A stretch of 64,000 nucleotides of DNA from Thermofontimicrobium_A sp034505795 (lineage in GTDB: Bacteria > Zhuqueibacterota > Zhuqueibacteria > Thermofontimicrobiales > Thermofontimicrobiaceae). Positions 8,998-18,464 of the stretch are shown here, in pieces. Location of the stretch: assembly GCA_034505795.1 (NCBI GenBank), contig JAPDQM010000003.1, positions 1 through 64,000 of the forward strand, written 5' to 3'. The stretch's first letter is position 1; every line of letters begins with the position of its first letter. Both the position numbers and the translations under genes were made by a program. Below the pieces are notes generated by a model. That model did no database searches. It worked only from the letters and a program-made list of their open reading frames with translations, and was not told the origin of the DNA.

Positions 8998-10098
8998 ATG
9001 GAAAAGTACTGTCGTATTGCCATCATAGGTATGGGCTTGATTGGAGGGTCCATCGGCTTGGCCTTAAAGCGCCGTAAACTATGCGACACGGTCGTAGGCG
9101 TGGATGAGTTTTCCATTGTTCATCGAGCGCTGGAGCGTGGCGCCATCATCGAGGGTTTTAATAGTGCCGAGATCGAGAAGGCAGTGAAAGATGCCGAAAT
9201 CATTTTTCTCTGTACGCCGGTTCAGCAAATCATCGACCTGCTGCCGATCGTCGCTAAATATGCTCCAGCTAACGCACTGGTGTGTGATGTGGGTAGCAGC
9301 AAGGAATTTATTGTCAATGAGGCCAACAAACATTTTGTGAACGGCAAATATTTTTTAGGCACCCACCCCATGACCGGAGCTGAGACGCGAGGCATCGAAT
9401 CGGCTGATCCCTTTTTATTCGAAAATGCCATTTGGGTGATCACGCCGGGTCATCGAGTGCCAGATAAAATCGTCCGCAAGCTGGGTGCATTGCTGGAAGG
9501 AATGGGCGCCAAAATTCTTATGCTGACTCCAAAGATGCACGATCGCATTATTGCAGCGGTTAGCCACCTGCCGCAGTTTGCCGCCGTGTCGCTGGTCAAT
9601 TTGATTGCCCGCTTTCATCAGGAAGATGCCAATTATTTAAAATTAGCCGCAGGCGGTTTTCGGGACATGACCCGCATCGCTTCCAGTCCCTTTTCAGTCT
9701 GGAAAGATATCTGTCGTACCAATAAAGAGCAAATTGCCAATTTTATCGATGAATATATAGCTGAGCTCCAGCGCATCAAAAAATTGTTGCAGGAAGAGAC
9801 GCTGGAAACGTATTTCAATCAAGCGGCCATTACCCGGCTGGCCATCCCGAAGGATAGCAAGGGTTTTATTCGTCCCTTGTATGATGTTTCCATTGCTGTC
9901 GAAGATGAACCTGGCGTCATTGCTAAGTTCTCCGCTGTACTGGCGAAAAACAACATCAATATCAAAGATATCGAAGTGCTAAAGGTGCGCGAGGGGGAAG
10001 GGGGCACGATTCGACTGGCATTTGAGAATGAAACCGAACGCCAGCAGGCGGTGCAACTGATTCGAGAAGCGGGATTTTCGTGTTATGCTCGGGATTAA
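8998..10098 (+). CDS. tyrA: Prephenate dehydrogenase with C-terminal ACT domain
   Basis: This 366-residue enzyme oxidatively decarboxylates prephenate to 4-hydroxyphenylpyruvate for Tyr synthesis. The Rossmann motif GMGLIGGSIG is at residues 11-20. The catalytic-domain motifs DVGSSK and GTHPMTGAE follow, with the catalytic His in LGTHPMTG. Residues about 295-366 form an ACT domain (VAVEDEPGVIAKFSAVLAK type), the usual site of Tyr feedback inhibition. The start has AGGAGA eight bases upstream. Separated by 449 bp from aroQ-aroF, it may have its own promoter, yet it completes the local Phe/Tyr branch. Confidence 0.95.
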   Translation: MEKYCRIAIIGMGLIGGSIGLALKRRKLCDTVVGVDEFSIVHRALERGAIIEGFNSAEIEKAVKDAEIIFLCTPVQQIIDLLPIVAKYAPANALVCDVGSSKEFIVNEANKHFVNGKYFLGTHPMTGAETRGIESADPFLFENAIWVITPGHRVPDKIVRKLGALLEGMGAKILMLTPKMHDRIIAAVSHLPQFAAVSLVNLIARFHQEDANYLKLAAGGFRDMTRIASSPFSVWKDICRTNKEQIANFIDEYIAELQRIKKLLQEETLETYFNQAAITRLAIPKDSKGFIRPLYDVSIAVEDEPGVIAKFSAVLAKNNINIKDIEVLKVREGEGGTIRLAFENETERQQAVQLIREAGFSCYARD

Positions 10099-10184
10099 AG
10101 TTTTCGGTGTCGAGATTGGGGAGCGTTTGCGACAACAACAGAGCTAAAATTAGCAGATGGCAGCAATTGAGGCGTCTGCATTAA

Positions 10185-10345
10185 TATGCTGAGTAGCGAA
10201 TACTCTTGCTTAATAATCCCGCCACCGAGTATAAGTTATCGGATTTGCTGAATCTCAGCCATTTGAAAGTGATCTATAGCTTTTATGTTTTTTGGGGGAG
10301 ACTGATAATGGCAAAGCAGCAACCAGGAAGTTTGTGATTTTTAGA
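10185..10345 (+). pseudogene. Decayed tail of a FlgD-like/T9SS-type C-terminal domain gene
   Basis: This stretch aligns with the 3' end of the 1030-residue gene (about 13970-14136). Shared blocks include CAGCCATTTGAAAGTGA (17 identical bases) and GGAAGTTTGTGATT versus GGAAAGTTTGTGATT. By eye identity is about 75-80 per cent over the last 110 bases. The frame is broken: after the segment matching LNHSHLKVSYGLY a shift of one base is needed, and stops appear. No promoter or start remains. It is best read as the remnant of a paralogue or of a partial tandem duplication. Confidence 0.75.
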
Positions 10346-10390
10346 CAATCTAATTTACGCCCTGAAAGCAAAATGAATTATGCATAAAGC

Positions 10391-10417
10391 ACCACCGCTG
10401 CAATCGACAGCGGTGGT
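10391..10417 (-). terminator. Strong hairpin, possible terminator of the small secreted protein gene
   Basis: ACCACCGCTG (10391-10400) and CAGCGGTGGT (10408-10417) form a perfect 10-bp stem with a 7-base loop. On the minus strand it is followed by a moderately T-rich tail (GCTTTATGCATAATTCATTTT). It lies 72 bp past the stop of the minus-strand gene and between two convergent genes. There is no clear T run in the plus direction. Confidence 0.45.
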
Positions 10418-10488
10418 TCAATGTCAAGATGTGCATTCTTCATTGAATTTTCAAATCAGATATGGTTGATCAAGAAGGGAATATTTAG

Positions 10489-10887
10489 TTATTCCTGGAT
10501 TGAACTGAAAACACTCCAATATCCCGCAGTTTGCGCGTATTGCGAAATCCCCCAAACTTGAATTCGACAGATATGTTGATGGTCACTTTGGCCCAATCTA
10601 AAAGTAGGCGTACTCCCTGAATTCGTAAAATAAAAATAAAAATTATGTTCTGGGATGCCATCATCGTTGTCGAATATTTGAATCTGTACACGATGGGCCA
10701 TGGTATTTAAATCGAAACAACTTAAATACAACTCGTTGTTAGTAGAAGGCTGGATGGACGTTTCGTTGAACCAACTATCGCCTATCCACTGATCAATTGC
10801 TTCATCATAAAATTCGCTGGGAAAGGCAAATAGCAATGGGGCCATAAGAAACAAAAGAAGCGCTATTAATGATTTCTTTCGTTGCAT
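10489..10887 (-). CDS. Small secreted protein of unknown function
   Basis: A 132-residue protein with a clear signal peptide (KK-S-LIALLLFLMAPLLFA, cleavage near residue 21). The mature part is rich in aromatic residues and Asn/Gln with short beta-type segments (VQIQIFDNDDG, FYFYFTNSGSTPTF) and three Cys. I recognise no family. The start is preceded by AGGAGG. It is divergent from the 1030-residue secreted protein and convergent with tyrA. It may belong with the neighbouring surface genes, but nothing in the sequence proves that. Confidence 0.65.
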   Translation of the reverse strand: MQRKKSLIALLLFLMAPLLFAFPSEFYDEAIDQWIGDSWFNETSIQPSTNNELYLSCFDLNTMAHRVQIQIFDNDDGIPEHNFYFYFTNSGSTPTFRLGQSDHQHICRIQVWGISQYAQTAGYWSVFSSIQE

Positions 10888-11043
10888 AAAATCCTCCTAT
10901 TGCTGATATGCTCATCTTACATCAATGGGATATTTTTTTATTGCATCTATATATATTAATTGTCAAGATTTTTTTCTTCATTCTAGCCAGAAAAAGCTTG
11001 CGTTTTCTTTAATCAAGAATTATATTTTTAGGCCAATAATAAA

Positions 11044-14000
11044 ATGGTCACTGTTATGCGCCAGATGCGAATTTCAACGCTAATTTTTGTTTTCATAGTG
11101 AGCTGGATCAATGTTGATCTGACATACTTGACAAAAAATTATGCTCAGCAGTTACTACAATATTCTTCCAAAACAATAGTGGCTGGAAATCAGGCGAGCG
11201 AATTGCTTATCGGCGGCTTAATCGACAAAACTGACCTGAAAATTGGTTTTTTAAATAACGGCCGCTTTTGTCCACCGGCTGAGTTTCTTCCAGATCTACC
11301 CAATGGGGTATTTGGAGGGAAGGAAGGCGCATTAAGCTTATTGGATCTGTGGGTTGGAATTCCGGATGGGCCCTGGGCGCCAAAAGTTTGGCATGCGGAT
11401 TCACAAAAATATCTATCGCTCGGCTCTACGGTGTCGGGAACCATTTTCGAGCCGTTTATCACGGGAACCGATTGGTCAACCATTATCGGGACGGAAAATG
11501 TTCTTTACACAGGAGATCTTCACTACAGTGATATTTACCCACCAAGCCATTTATTTGATTTTATTCTGGCACCGACTTCAGAATTGGAAGCCACCTGGGG
11601 TCGGGATCCATTGACTGGCTTCCGGAAATGGCCTGGGCGCTGGCGAAATGATCCTGCAACTGGTCAGCCGATGGATGGTGCGTTTTTTGGTACTCAGGAT
11701 ATATTCCTATCATTCGATGATAAGACTCTTTCTGATGGATATTATCCTGCGCGAGTTAATCCAGGCTATCCACGATTTTGGCCGCAACGCGGCTATCCGA
11801 TTGGCGCCGAGGTATTAGCCCAGATTGTCGGGTTTCAAGACGGAGCCATCTCAAATCTGATTCTCTTTGATTTGTTGATTATTAATACCAGCAATTGGGA
11901 TTATCATGATGTGTATATTGGCCTATATTATAAAACCAATTTAAAATATGCCATTCAATCTGGATTTATCAAAAACCAATATCACGTTGAATCGAATCAT
12001 ATTATTCCCTATAATTTGAGTTATAGCTATCCTACAATAATAACACCAGAGCGTAAGTGCTTTGCGGTGCAGTTGGTAAAAACGCCTGCGGCAGACCATG
12101 ATCATATTGATAATAATGGTGATGGCCAAATCGATGAGCCCCATGAAGAACTGGGGTTGACCGGCTGGCATTTTGTGCATCAAAATGCATTGGATACCTT
12201 AACGGCGAAAGAAAGTCAGGCTGCTTTTGAAGCATTTTCAGTGAGAGAGCGTCTACAATATCAATTCTTAGCCGGGGACACAACGGGACTGAAACGAATT
12301 ATAAATCTTAACGGCTTTTTTGCCGATTCAACTGGCCATCTTGATACCCATTTTGATTCGCCAGAGAGGATTAACCAATTTTATTTTACTTATGGCTTTA
12401 ATCCTATCTATAAGGTCAAACTGACCTATGCCCAAAAGTTGTTAAGCTGCGGTCCAATCAACTGGTCGAGTGGCGATACGCTTCATTTTGTGTTTGGCAT
12501 TATGGTCGGCGACAATTTAGAGGCGCTTAAAGCCACGGCCCGCGTCGCCCGCAAAATTGTCACTAACGGATACAATTTTGATCCAGCGCCGCCGGCTCCC
12601 CATCTCAGGGCCGTCGCTCACGACAGAAAAGTGACCTTATACTGGGATCGTTCGGCAGAGACGGCCCCCGATTTTCTCACGGGCTACCATGATTTTGAGG
12701 GTTATAAAATTTACCGGACCACATCGGATCCTGCCACGAACCAATGGGGGCAACCAAATTATGATGACAACGGGAAATTTATCAATTTCGTTCCCATTGC
12801 CCGGTGTGATCTTGACAATGGCATCAACGGGTTTGAAACCGTTTACCCCTACCAATATCTGGGCGACGATACGGGCTTGTTTCACACCTGGACCGACACC
12901 ACGGTTACCAATGGCGTTACTTATTGGTACAGCGTCTGCTCGTACGATCATGGCATCCTGACTGATGATAAATTCAATCCCGACCATTACCCTGCTGCCC
13001 CGCTTAAGGAATGTTCCAAAGGGATCGATCCTGACAAGGATGTGAATTTGGTCAAAGTCATTCCGGGGTTGTCAGCCTCTGATCGGTCAGCCGCCAGTGC
13101 CACCGTGGAAAAATTAGCGGCCAGCGCTGGCAATGGATTGATCGAGCCCATCATTATCGATCCGCACCTGGTGACTGGACATGATTACCTGCTGACCTTT
13201 GAGGATACCACGTATGGGTATGCGGTGTACGATCTGTTTGATGAGACTGCCCAAAAAGCTATGTTTGACAACGTTCAGCAAACCAATGGTGGCGAGGGGA
13301 TTATTTTTGATGGCATCCAGCTCATCGTGCAGCGCTACGACAATATGGATGTGCTTAACGACCGCACGTATTGGTACAAGTTGGAGACTGGTGAGCCGTC
13401 GCCATGTACCTGGACAATCGTTGGCAGCAAATTGACCTGGGATCCTTATCCGTTTGAATATGACATTCGCTTCATTGATCGATTGGAAATCAGCCATTTC
13501 ATGAAAAAGACGGCTCCGTTCGAAATCTGGAATACCGTCTTGAATAGAAAATGCTTATGGGACATTTTTTATAATTCCCCCACTGACACTACCGATTCGT
13601 TGAAGAATAGCTGGAGCAGTGGCGATTTGATTTATATCTGGGACGAGTTTATTGATCAGCATAAATTCACCCTGCGGATAACGATCAGCTCGCGTTCGTA
13701 TGCGACATATCAGGGGCTGGTCAATATTCCGCCTCAGCCTGGCGATGTTGCCCACATTGCGTTGAAGCGACCGTTTCTGACCGGCGATCAATTTCGCATT
13801 AAAACTACCGCGATGCAGCAACAGCCGATCCGTCGTTCGGATTTAAAAGCAATCAAAGTCGTGCCCAATCCGTACATTGTTGAGGCTGGCTGGGAGCTGA
13901 GTCACAATGATTCGAAAATCCAGTTTGTCCATTTGCCATCACGATGCAAGATTCATATTTATACCTTAAGCGGCGACCAGGTGCGGACCCTGGTGCACGA

Positions 14001-14136
14001 AAATCCCAATACTGATTATGAATTCTGGGATCTGTTGAATCACAGCCATTTGAAAGTGAGCTATGGCTTGTATCTATTTGTCGTGGAAACGGATAACGGC
14101 GAAACAGCGACCGGAAAGTTTGTGATTCTGAGATAG
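11044..14136 (+). CDS. Secreted protein with fibronectin-III-like and FlgD-like C-terminal domains
   Basis: A 1030-residue exported protein of unknown binding target. The N-terminus has a hydrophobic signal (ISTLIFVFIVSWINVDL); ATG 11065 is an alternative start that would give a more typical signal peptide. Near residue 355 a calcium-loop-like DHIDNNGDGQIDE resembles EF-hand/dockerin loops. Residues about 515-645 look like a fibronectin type III domain (PHLRAVAHDRKVTLYWDRS, then YKIYRTTSD). The C-terminal 90 residues (VVPNPYIVEAGW... to GKFVILR) form a FlgD-like/type IX-type tail. It is followed by a lipoprotein and a TonB receptor on the same strand, suggesting a surface binding or uptake cluster. 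A degraded copy of its tail lies at 10185-10345. Confidence 0.85.
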   Translation: MVTVMRQMRISTLIFVFIVSWINVDLTYLTKNYAQQLLQYSSKTIVAGNQASELLIGGLIDKTDLKIGFLNNGRFCPPAEFLPDLPNGVFGGKEGALSLLDLWVGIPDGPWAPKVWHADSQKYLSLGSTVSGTIFEPFITGTDWSTIIGTENVLYTGDLHYSDIYPPSHLFDFILAPTSELEATWGRDPLTGFRKWPGRWRNDPATGQPMDGAFFGTQDIFLSFDDKTLSDGYYPARVNPGYPRFWPQRGYPIGAEVLAQIVGFQDGAISNLILFDLLIINTSNWDYHDVYIGLYYKTNLKYAIQSGFIKNQYHVESNHIIPYNLSYSYPTIITPERKCFAVQLVKTPAADHDHIDNNGDGQIDEPHEELGLTGWHFVHQNALDTLTAKESQAAFEAFSVRERLQYQFLAGDTTGLKRIINLNGFFADSTGHLDTHFDSPERINQFYFTYGFNPIYKVKLTYAQKLLSCGPINWSSGDTLHFVFGIMVGDNLEALKATARVARKIVTNGYNFDPAPPAPHLRAVAHDRKVTLYWDRSAETAPDFLTGYHDFEGYKIYRTTSDPATNQWGQPNYDDNGKFINFVPIARCDLDNGINGFETVYPYQYLGDDTGLFHTWTDTTVTNGVTYWYSVCSYDHGILTDDKFNPDHYPAAPLKECSKGIDPDKDVNLVKVIPGLSASDRSAASATVEKLAASAGNGLIEPIIIDPHLVTGHDYLLTFEDTTYGYAVYDLFDETAQKAMFDNVQQTNGGEGIIFDGIQLIVQRYDNMDVLNDRTYWYKLETGEPSPCTWTIVGSKLTWDPYPFEYDIRFIDRLEISHFMKKTAPFEIWNTVLNRKCLWDIFYNSPTDTTDSLKNSWSSGDLIYIWDEFIDQHKFTLRITISSRSYATYQGLVNIPPQPGDVAHIALKRPFLTGDQFRIKTTAMQQQPIRRSDLKAIKVVPNPYIVEAGWELSHNDSKIQFVHLPSRCKIHIYTLSGDQVRTLVHENPNTDYEFWDLLNHSHLKVSYGLYLFVVETDNGETATGKFVILR

Positions 14137-14226
14137 CGCTTTGGAACTCCCAACTTACAACATCTAAAATTATATTTGGAATTGGCGATTTTGACTTTTG
14201 GAATTTAATAATAACGAGCAGTAAAA

Positions 14227-15021
14227 ATGATCAATCAAAATCGACAGCGTCTGATGCTATTCGTATTAAGCTGGTGTATGGTTTGTGGCTGTGCCGAGAA
14301 AATTCCCCAAGGACCCGGCCGCATCGAAATTTTAAAGGTCAAATTGCGGATCAAAGATAATCGATTCGATTTTGCACAAGAAAATAATTGGGATAATCGC
14401 TATAAATTGCCGCCGAACCAGATGTCACAGCAAGAATTCGAGCGACTGGCTCAATGGCAAGTACCATTTCAGATCACTGCCTATAATGATTTTGACGAAG
14501 CAATGGAAGGTCAAAAGTGGCTGGTGCTAAAAGTGAATATCTGGTCGGCCAACGCCGAGGATAGCTGGCGGGCACAGCTAATTTATGCGGATACATCGTT
14601 CACTCGAAATCTGACGATCCCTCCGGGCGATTCATTGAGATTCTATACCGGGAACCGTCTGACCTGGGAGCAGCGCGACATGAACGGCAAAAGTATTCAT
14701 CAAACCAATCTGTACACACCCATCTGGATCGACTGCATTGAATTTGATACGCTGGTGCCAGGTACGATACCGCCCGAGAGAATCCCCTGGCGCCATTGCG
14801 ACACCACCATGCTGGCTTCGGTGGATACCGTCGTAGCCTTCCTGCAACCCAAAATCATCCTGGCGCAGGCTGAGGTTCAGTTATTCAAAAATTATCACGT
14901 TGTAACGTCCGATACTATTGAATTCAGAATTCATTATTTTATGCCAGCAGATGGTTTTCAGAATAAATTCTGGTGCCGGGAAGGAAGACGAATACAAAAT
15001 GACCCACCATGTCCGTTTTGA
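14227..15021 (+). CDS. Putative lipoprotein of unknown function
   Basis: A 264-residue protein with a lipoprotein signal: hydrophobic stretch LMLFVLSWCMVCGC, with the lipobox Cys at about residue 20. The rest is beta-rich with long polar segments (EDSWRAQLIYADTSFTRNLTIPPGD) and no recognised domain. It sits 90 bp after the 1030-residue secreted protein and 71 bp before the TonB receptor. In FCB bacteria lipoproteins next to TonB receptors often bind the receptor's substrate at the surface (as SusD does), but this protein is shorter than and unlike SusD, so only the position suggests such a role. Confidence 0.75.
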   Translation: MINQNRQRLMLFVLSWCMVCGCAEKIPQGPGRIEILKVKLRIKDNRFDFAQENNWDNRYKLPPNQMSQQEFERLAQWQVPFQITAYNDFDEAMEGQKWLVLKVNIWSANAEDSWRAQLIYADTSFTRNLTIPPGDSLRFYTGNRLTWEQRDMNGKSIHQTNLYTPIWIDCIEFDTLVPGTIPPERIPWRHCDTTMLASVDTVVAFLQPKIILAQAEVQLFKNYHVVTSDTIEFRIHYFMPADGFQNKFWCREGRRIQNDPPCPF

Positions 15022-15092
15022 GCGTCGACGATTTACGATAGGTTGAAGAAATAATTGCTGGAGTAATCCCCCCATCACGCGCGCATTGCAAT

Positions 15093-17612
15093 ATGAACAG
15101 GGAATCTAAAATTATCTTAATGGGCATTGCCTTAATTTTTTCACTGGTGCCTTTTCTTCAGGCAGGCACTACTGGTCTATTGAAGGGCGAGGTTATCGAT
15201 CAGAAAAGCCGCCAACCCCTGGCGGGTGTCAATGTCGTCATCATTGGCACCAACTTCGGTGCGGCGACAGACCAAGCGGGCAAATTTGTGGTGTATCATG
15301 TGCCGGCTGGCGTTTATCAGGTGAAAGCAACGATGATGGGATACCAGCCCTGTATCATCGAAAATGTCCGCATCATCATGGATTTAAAAACTGAAGTCAG
15401 AATTGAGATGATCGAAAGCGTCGTCGCTCTCGGCCAGGAAGTTGTCGTCACCGCCGAACGACCCTTGATTTCAAAAGACATCACTGGCACCACGCATTCG
15501 GTCGGTAGCTCCAAAATGAATGAACTGCCGGTTGATTCCTATAAAGATATTGTCGCACTGCAACCCGGAGTGACATCGGATTTGCACATCCGGGGGGGAC
15601 GTGTAACCGAAGTCCTGTATCTCGTGGACGGTTTGCCAATTCAGCAATCCATGGAAGGCGGCGCCGGTTCCGAGATTCCACAAGCATCGGTCGCGGAAAT
15701 GACGGTTCAAACCGGCGGCTTTGGTGCGGAATATGGTAATGCGATGTCCGGTATCATTAATATCGTCACCAAATCAGGGGGAGCCTCGCGAGAGATCTGG
15801 ACTCGTTTTGTAGACGATCATATCGGCATCGAGGAAAGCAACAAGCGCAGTGAATGGGAATTGATGTTATCCGGTCCTATCTATTATGATAAAATCAGCT
15901 ACTTTCTCTCTTCAAATATTGTAGTCTCTGACACGCGATGGTGGCAAGACCTGCGCCGATACTTTGATTCCCCCATGGAGAAAAACATCAATCTCCTGGC
16001 GAAACTCAATTTTAATCTTACCCATGACATCCGGCTAATCACTCAAGCAATTTTTTCCGATTGGGGCAGCAGGCCTTATGAATATCGCTGGCGCTACAAT
16101 CTGGCAGGTTTGCCCCCGCAATCGAAACGGTCCCTACGATTGAGCGCTACGTTCGTGCATACGCTTTCGCCTTATAGCTTTTATTCACTCAACTTCAGCC
16201 GCTTCCAGCTTCAGCACAAGCTCGGGCAGGGAGATAAAAGCGATGTGGAAGCCATGCAGCCGTTCCAGTATGAACTGCCCTGGTACTATTTCGTTTTCTC
16301 GGGTAATCGCCTCTGGTGGCAGGATGCGACAGAGATCAGCTACCTGGCTAAAGGCGATTTTACGACCCAGTACCACCGCATTGCGCAGTTCAAGATGGGC
16401 TTTGAGATGCAATATTTTGATTTAGAAAATGACCTGGTCAAGTATGAGCCACAAAAATCATTCTGGGGCAAGCCGCTGTTAGATCGAGAGTTGCTCAATT
16501 TCAGCAGCTATTATCATTATCGACCGTATCAAGGCGCATTTTTTATTCAGAACAAAGTGGATAATGACATTGTGGTGATGAACCTGGGTTTGCGGTATGA
16601 ATTCCTCAATCCCAGAGCCCAACGCCCGGTGGTCGAATGGATTCCCATCACAGCCGAAGATTATAAGCAGGAGATCAAAGGCTGGGCGCCAGCCTCGATC
16701 AAATCCCAACTGAGCCCACGCTTCGGATTTTCATTTCCCATCACGAAAAACGATTTCTTTTTTATCAACTATGGCTTCTTCTTCCAGGTGCCGATGTTCG
16801 ATTACATGTTTACCGGTTTGAATTTCGATCTGAAAAAAGGCATTAAGGCGTTATATGGCAATCCCGATCTAAAGCCGGAACGAACTCGAGCACTGGAGCT
16901 TAGCTACAAACGTACCTTGGGGGATGCGTGGTTGGTGTCGTTCACCTATTTTAACAAAGAAATTTCCGGGCTGATCGATACGAAAACGTTTTTAGCCTCT
17001 GATAGCAAAGCCGAAGATGATGGCTATACGCAATTCGTGAATCTGGCCGGCGGACGGGCCAGCGGCTTTGAGCTGCTGCTCGAAAAAAAATATGCCCATT
17101 ATGTCTCTGGGAAAATCAGCTATAGCCACATGTCCGCCAAAGGACTAAGCGGCAGCATCGATCAGGGGCTGAATTATTTTGTCTGGGGCTTTGCAGTTCC
17201 CAATGAAGAGTTTTATCTGAGCTGGGACCAGCGGCAGACGCTGGTGGGAGATGTCTTTATTGGCATTCCCAATCAACTGGGCCTAAACTTGCTTTGGCGT
17301 TGGCATTCCCCACGACCATACACGTATTACCCTTCCCGTACCGGCTATGTCCCTGACCTGAACATCGAAATGAAGCCGAATAACGCTCGAATGCGAACCG
17401 TCTCTTACGTCGATGTCAAATTATTCAAAAATTGGTTGCTGGGAAAAAATCTATCGCTTCAGACCTATGTGGATGTGCGCAATTTATTGGATAAATTCAA
17501 TGTATTGTGGATTGCCTCGGACGGCCGAATCGGTGGCGAGTTGGGCGATCCCGGTGCTTACGATATTGGCCGCAGAGTGCATCTCGGCGTAGTGCTCAAC
17601 TGGCGAAAATAA
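15093..17612 (+). CDS. TonB-dependent outer-membrane receptor with carboxypeptidase-regulatory-like N-domain
   Basis: An 839-residue outer-membrane active transporter; the ligand is unknown. The signal peptide covers residues about 1-24. Residues about 28-110 are the carboxypeptidase-regulatory-like domain (GEVIDQKSRQPLAGVNVVI, ending VRIEM). The plug follows at about 115-235 (ELPVDSYKDIVALQPGV, HIRGGRVTEVLYLVDGLP, GGFGAEYGNAMSGIINIVTK). The remainder is beta-barrel strands ending in a TonB-receptor-like strand (RRVHLGVVLNWRK). It is complete but shorter than SusC-type receptors. It is the last gene of the three-gene surface cluster beginning at 11044; no TonB/ExbBD genes lie nearby. Confidence 0.9.
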   Translation: MNRESKIILMGIALIFSLVPFLQAGTTGLLKGEVIDQKSRQPLAGVNVVIIGTNFGAATDQAGKFVVYHVPAGVYQVKATMMGYQPCIIENVRIIMDLKTEVRIEMIESVVALGQEVVVTAERPLISKDITGTTHSVGSSKMNELPVDSYKDIVALQPGVTSDLHIRGGRVTEVLYLVDGLPIQQSMEGGAGSEIPQASVAEMTVQTGGFGAEYGNAMSGIINIVTKSGGASREIWTRFVDDHIGIEESNKRSEWELMLSGPIYYDKISYFLSSNIVVSDTRWWQDLRRYFDSPMEKNINLLAKLNFNLTHDIRLITQAIFSDWGSRPYEYRWRYNLAGLPPQSKRSLRLSATFVHTLSPYSFYSLNFSRFQLQHKLGQGDKSDVEAMQPFQYELPWYYFVFSGNRLWWQDATEISYLAKGDFTTQYHRIAQFKMGFEMQYFDLENDLVKYEPQKSFWGKPLLDRELLNFSSYYHYRPYQGAFFIQNKVDNDIVVMNLGLRYEFLNPRAQRPVVEWIPITAEDYKQEIKGWAPASIKSQLSPRFGFSFPITKNDFFFINYGFFFQVPMFDYMFTGLNFDLKKGIKALYGNPDLKPERTRALELSYKRTLGDAWLVSFTYFNKEISGLIDTKTFLASDSKAEDDGYTQFVNLAGGRASGFELLLEKKYAHYVSGKISYSHMSAKGLSGSIDQGLNYFVWGFAVPNEEFYLSWDQRQTLVGDVFIGIPNQLGLNLLWRWHSPRPYTYYPSRTGYVPDLNIEMKPNNARMRTVSYVDVKLFKNWLLGKNLSLQTYVDVRNLLDKFNVLWIASDGRIGGELGDPGAYDIGRRVHLGVVLNWRK

Positions 17613-18464
17613 TAGGCCATTGATTTTTTCATGTTATTTTTCAACACCCGTCTGAATATTTATTTTTTTCTTTTCTCGATCCTAATACTACTTCATCAGA
17701 GTAACCTACTTCACATTTGCGAATCATTTCGAGCGGAACGCGAAATCGTTCCATTTTGTAGTCATCAATAAATACCAATTCCTCACTTCTCCATCAACTG
17801 GTCATGTGCGTCAATCTAAAATTTGAATATTCCGATCCAAGTGATAATGCAGAGGCGCTGCGACAGCAGAGATTTTTTTATGTTTGACAATTTGGTATTT
17901 TGGTGAGTGAAGTTACTAAAATCGCTCGGCGCAGCTTTGCGTCCGCTGCTGCTCTGCACGCGAAAAATATTTGTGTCGACGCCAATTGCCAACTGCCAGA
18001 GTGTCAAATATATCCTTTGGTCAATGGAGAGGGCTTCTCCATCCACCAACTGGCGGATACATTCAGACTGACGCATCATCTTTGCATTGGTGATTTCAAT
18101 TTGCCAAATTTTTCTTATCTCCCCAGAAAACTGTGTCGGTAATACTAACCAAATAAAAATATTTGCTGCCTGCAAAAAAAGATTGATTTTTTCCAATAAT
18201 AAGAATAGATTTAGGGCTGCATTTGGATCAGCCAAATAAAAACGATGATCCGTTGGAATGACTCAGCAGGAAGCAGGGACATGGCCGTGGTAAACTTATC
18301 TGCTCTGAAAATATGATTCATAAATACAGGATATGAATGGAAACTCTTAGCATGCATTTCATGAGGATAAATTGTCACTGGTCTTAACATGATGAGAATA
18401 GATTGCATAAATAAATCAACATGGTTCGGTATTTCGATTGTAAAATGAAAAGCATGGAGGTACA
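17613..18464. other. 852-bp gene-free region with repeat fragments
   Basis: Open frames here (the longest on the minus strand, 17816-18235) lack a ribosome-binding site and any recognisable domain. The region holds a palindromic repeat core at 18041-18058 and a poorer copy near 17789-17808, and a fragment TTTCGAGCGGAACG (about 17728-17741) of the kind seen in dispersed intergenic repeats. It looks like decayed sequence or repeat accumulation rather than a gene. Confidence 0.5.
18041..18058. repeat. Palindromic repeat core (REP-like)
   Basis: ATCCACCAACTGGCGGAT is a near-perfect palindrome. Closely related cores occur at 22864-22880, 43604-43625, 48854-48873 and 58966-58985, all between genes. 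Confidence 0.6.

Noticed and set aside
17816..18235. 139-codon open frame on the minus strand
   Set aside because: No ribosome-binding site, no recognisable domain, and it covers repeat fragments; probably random.
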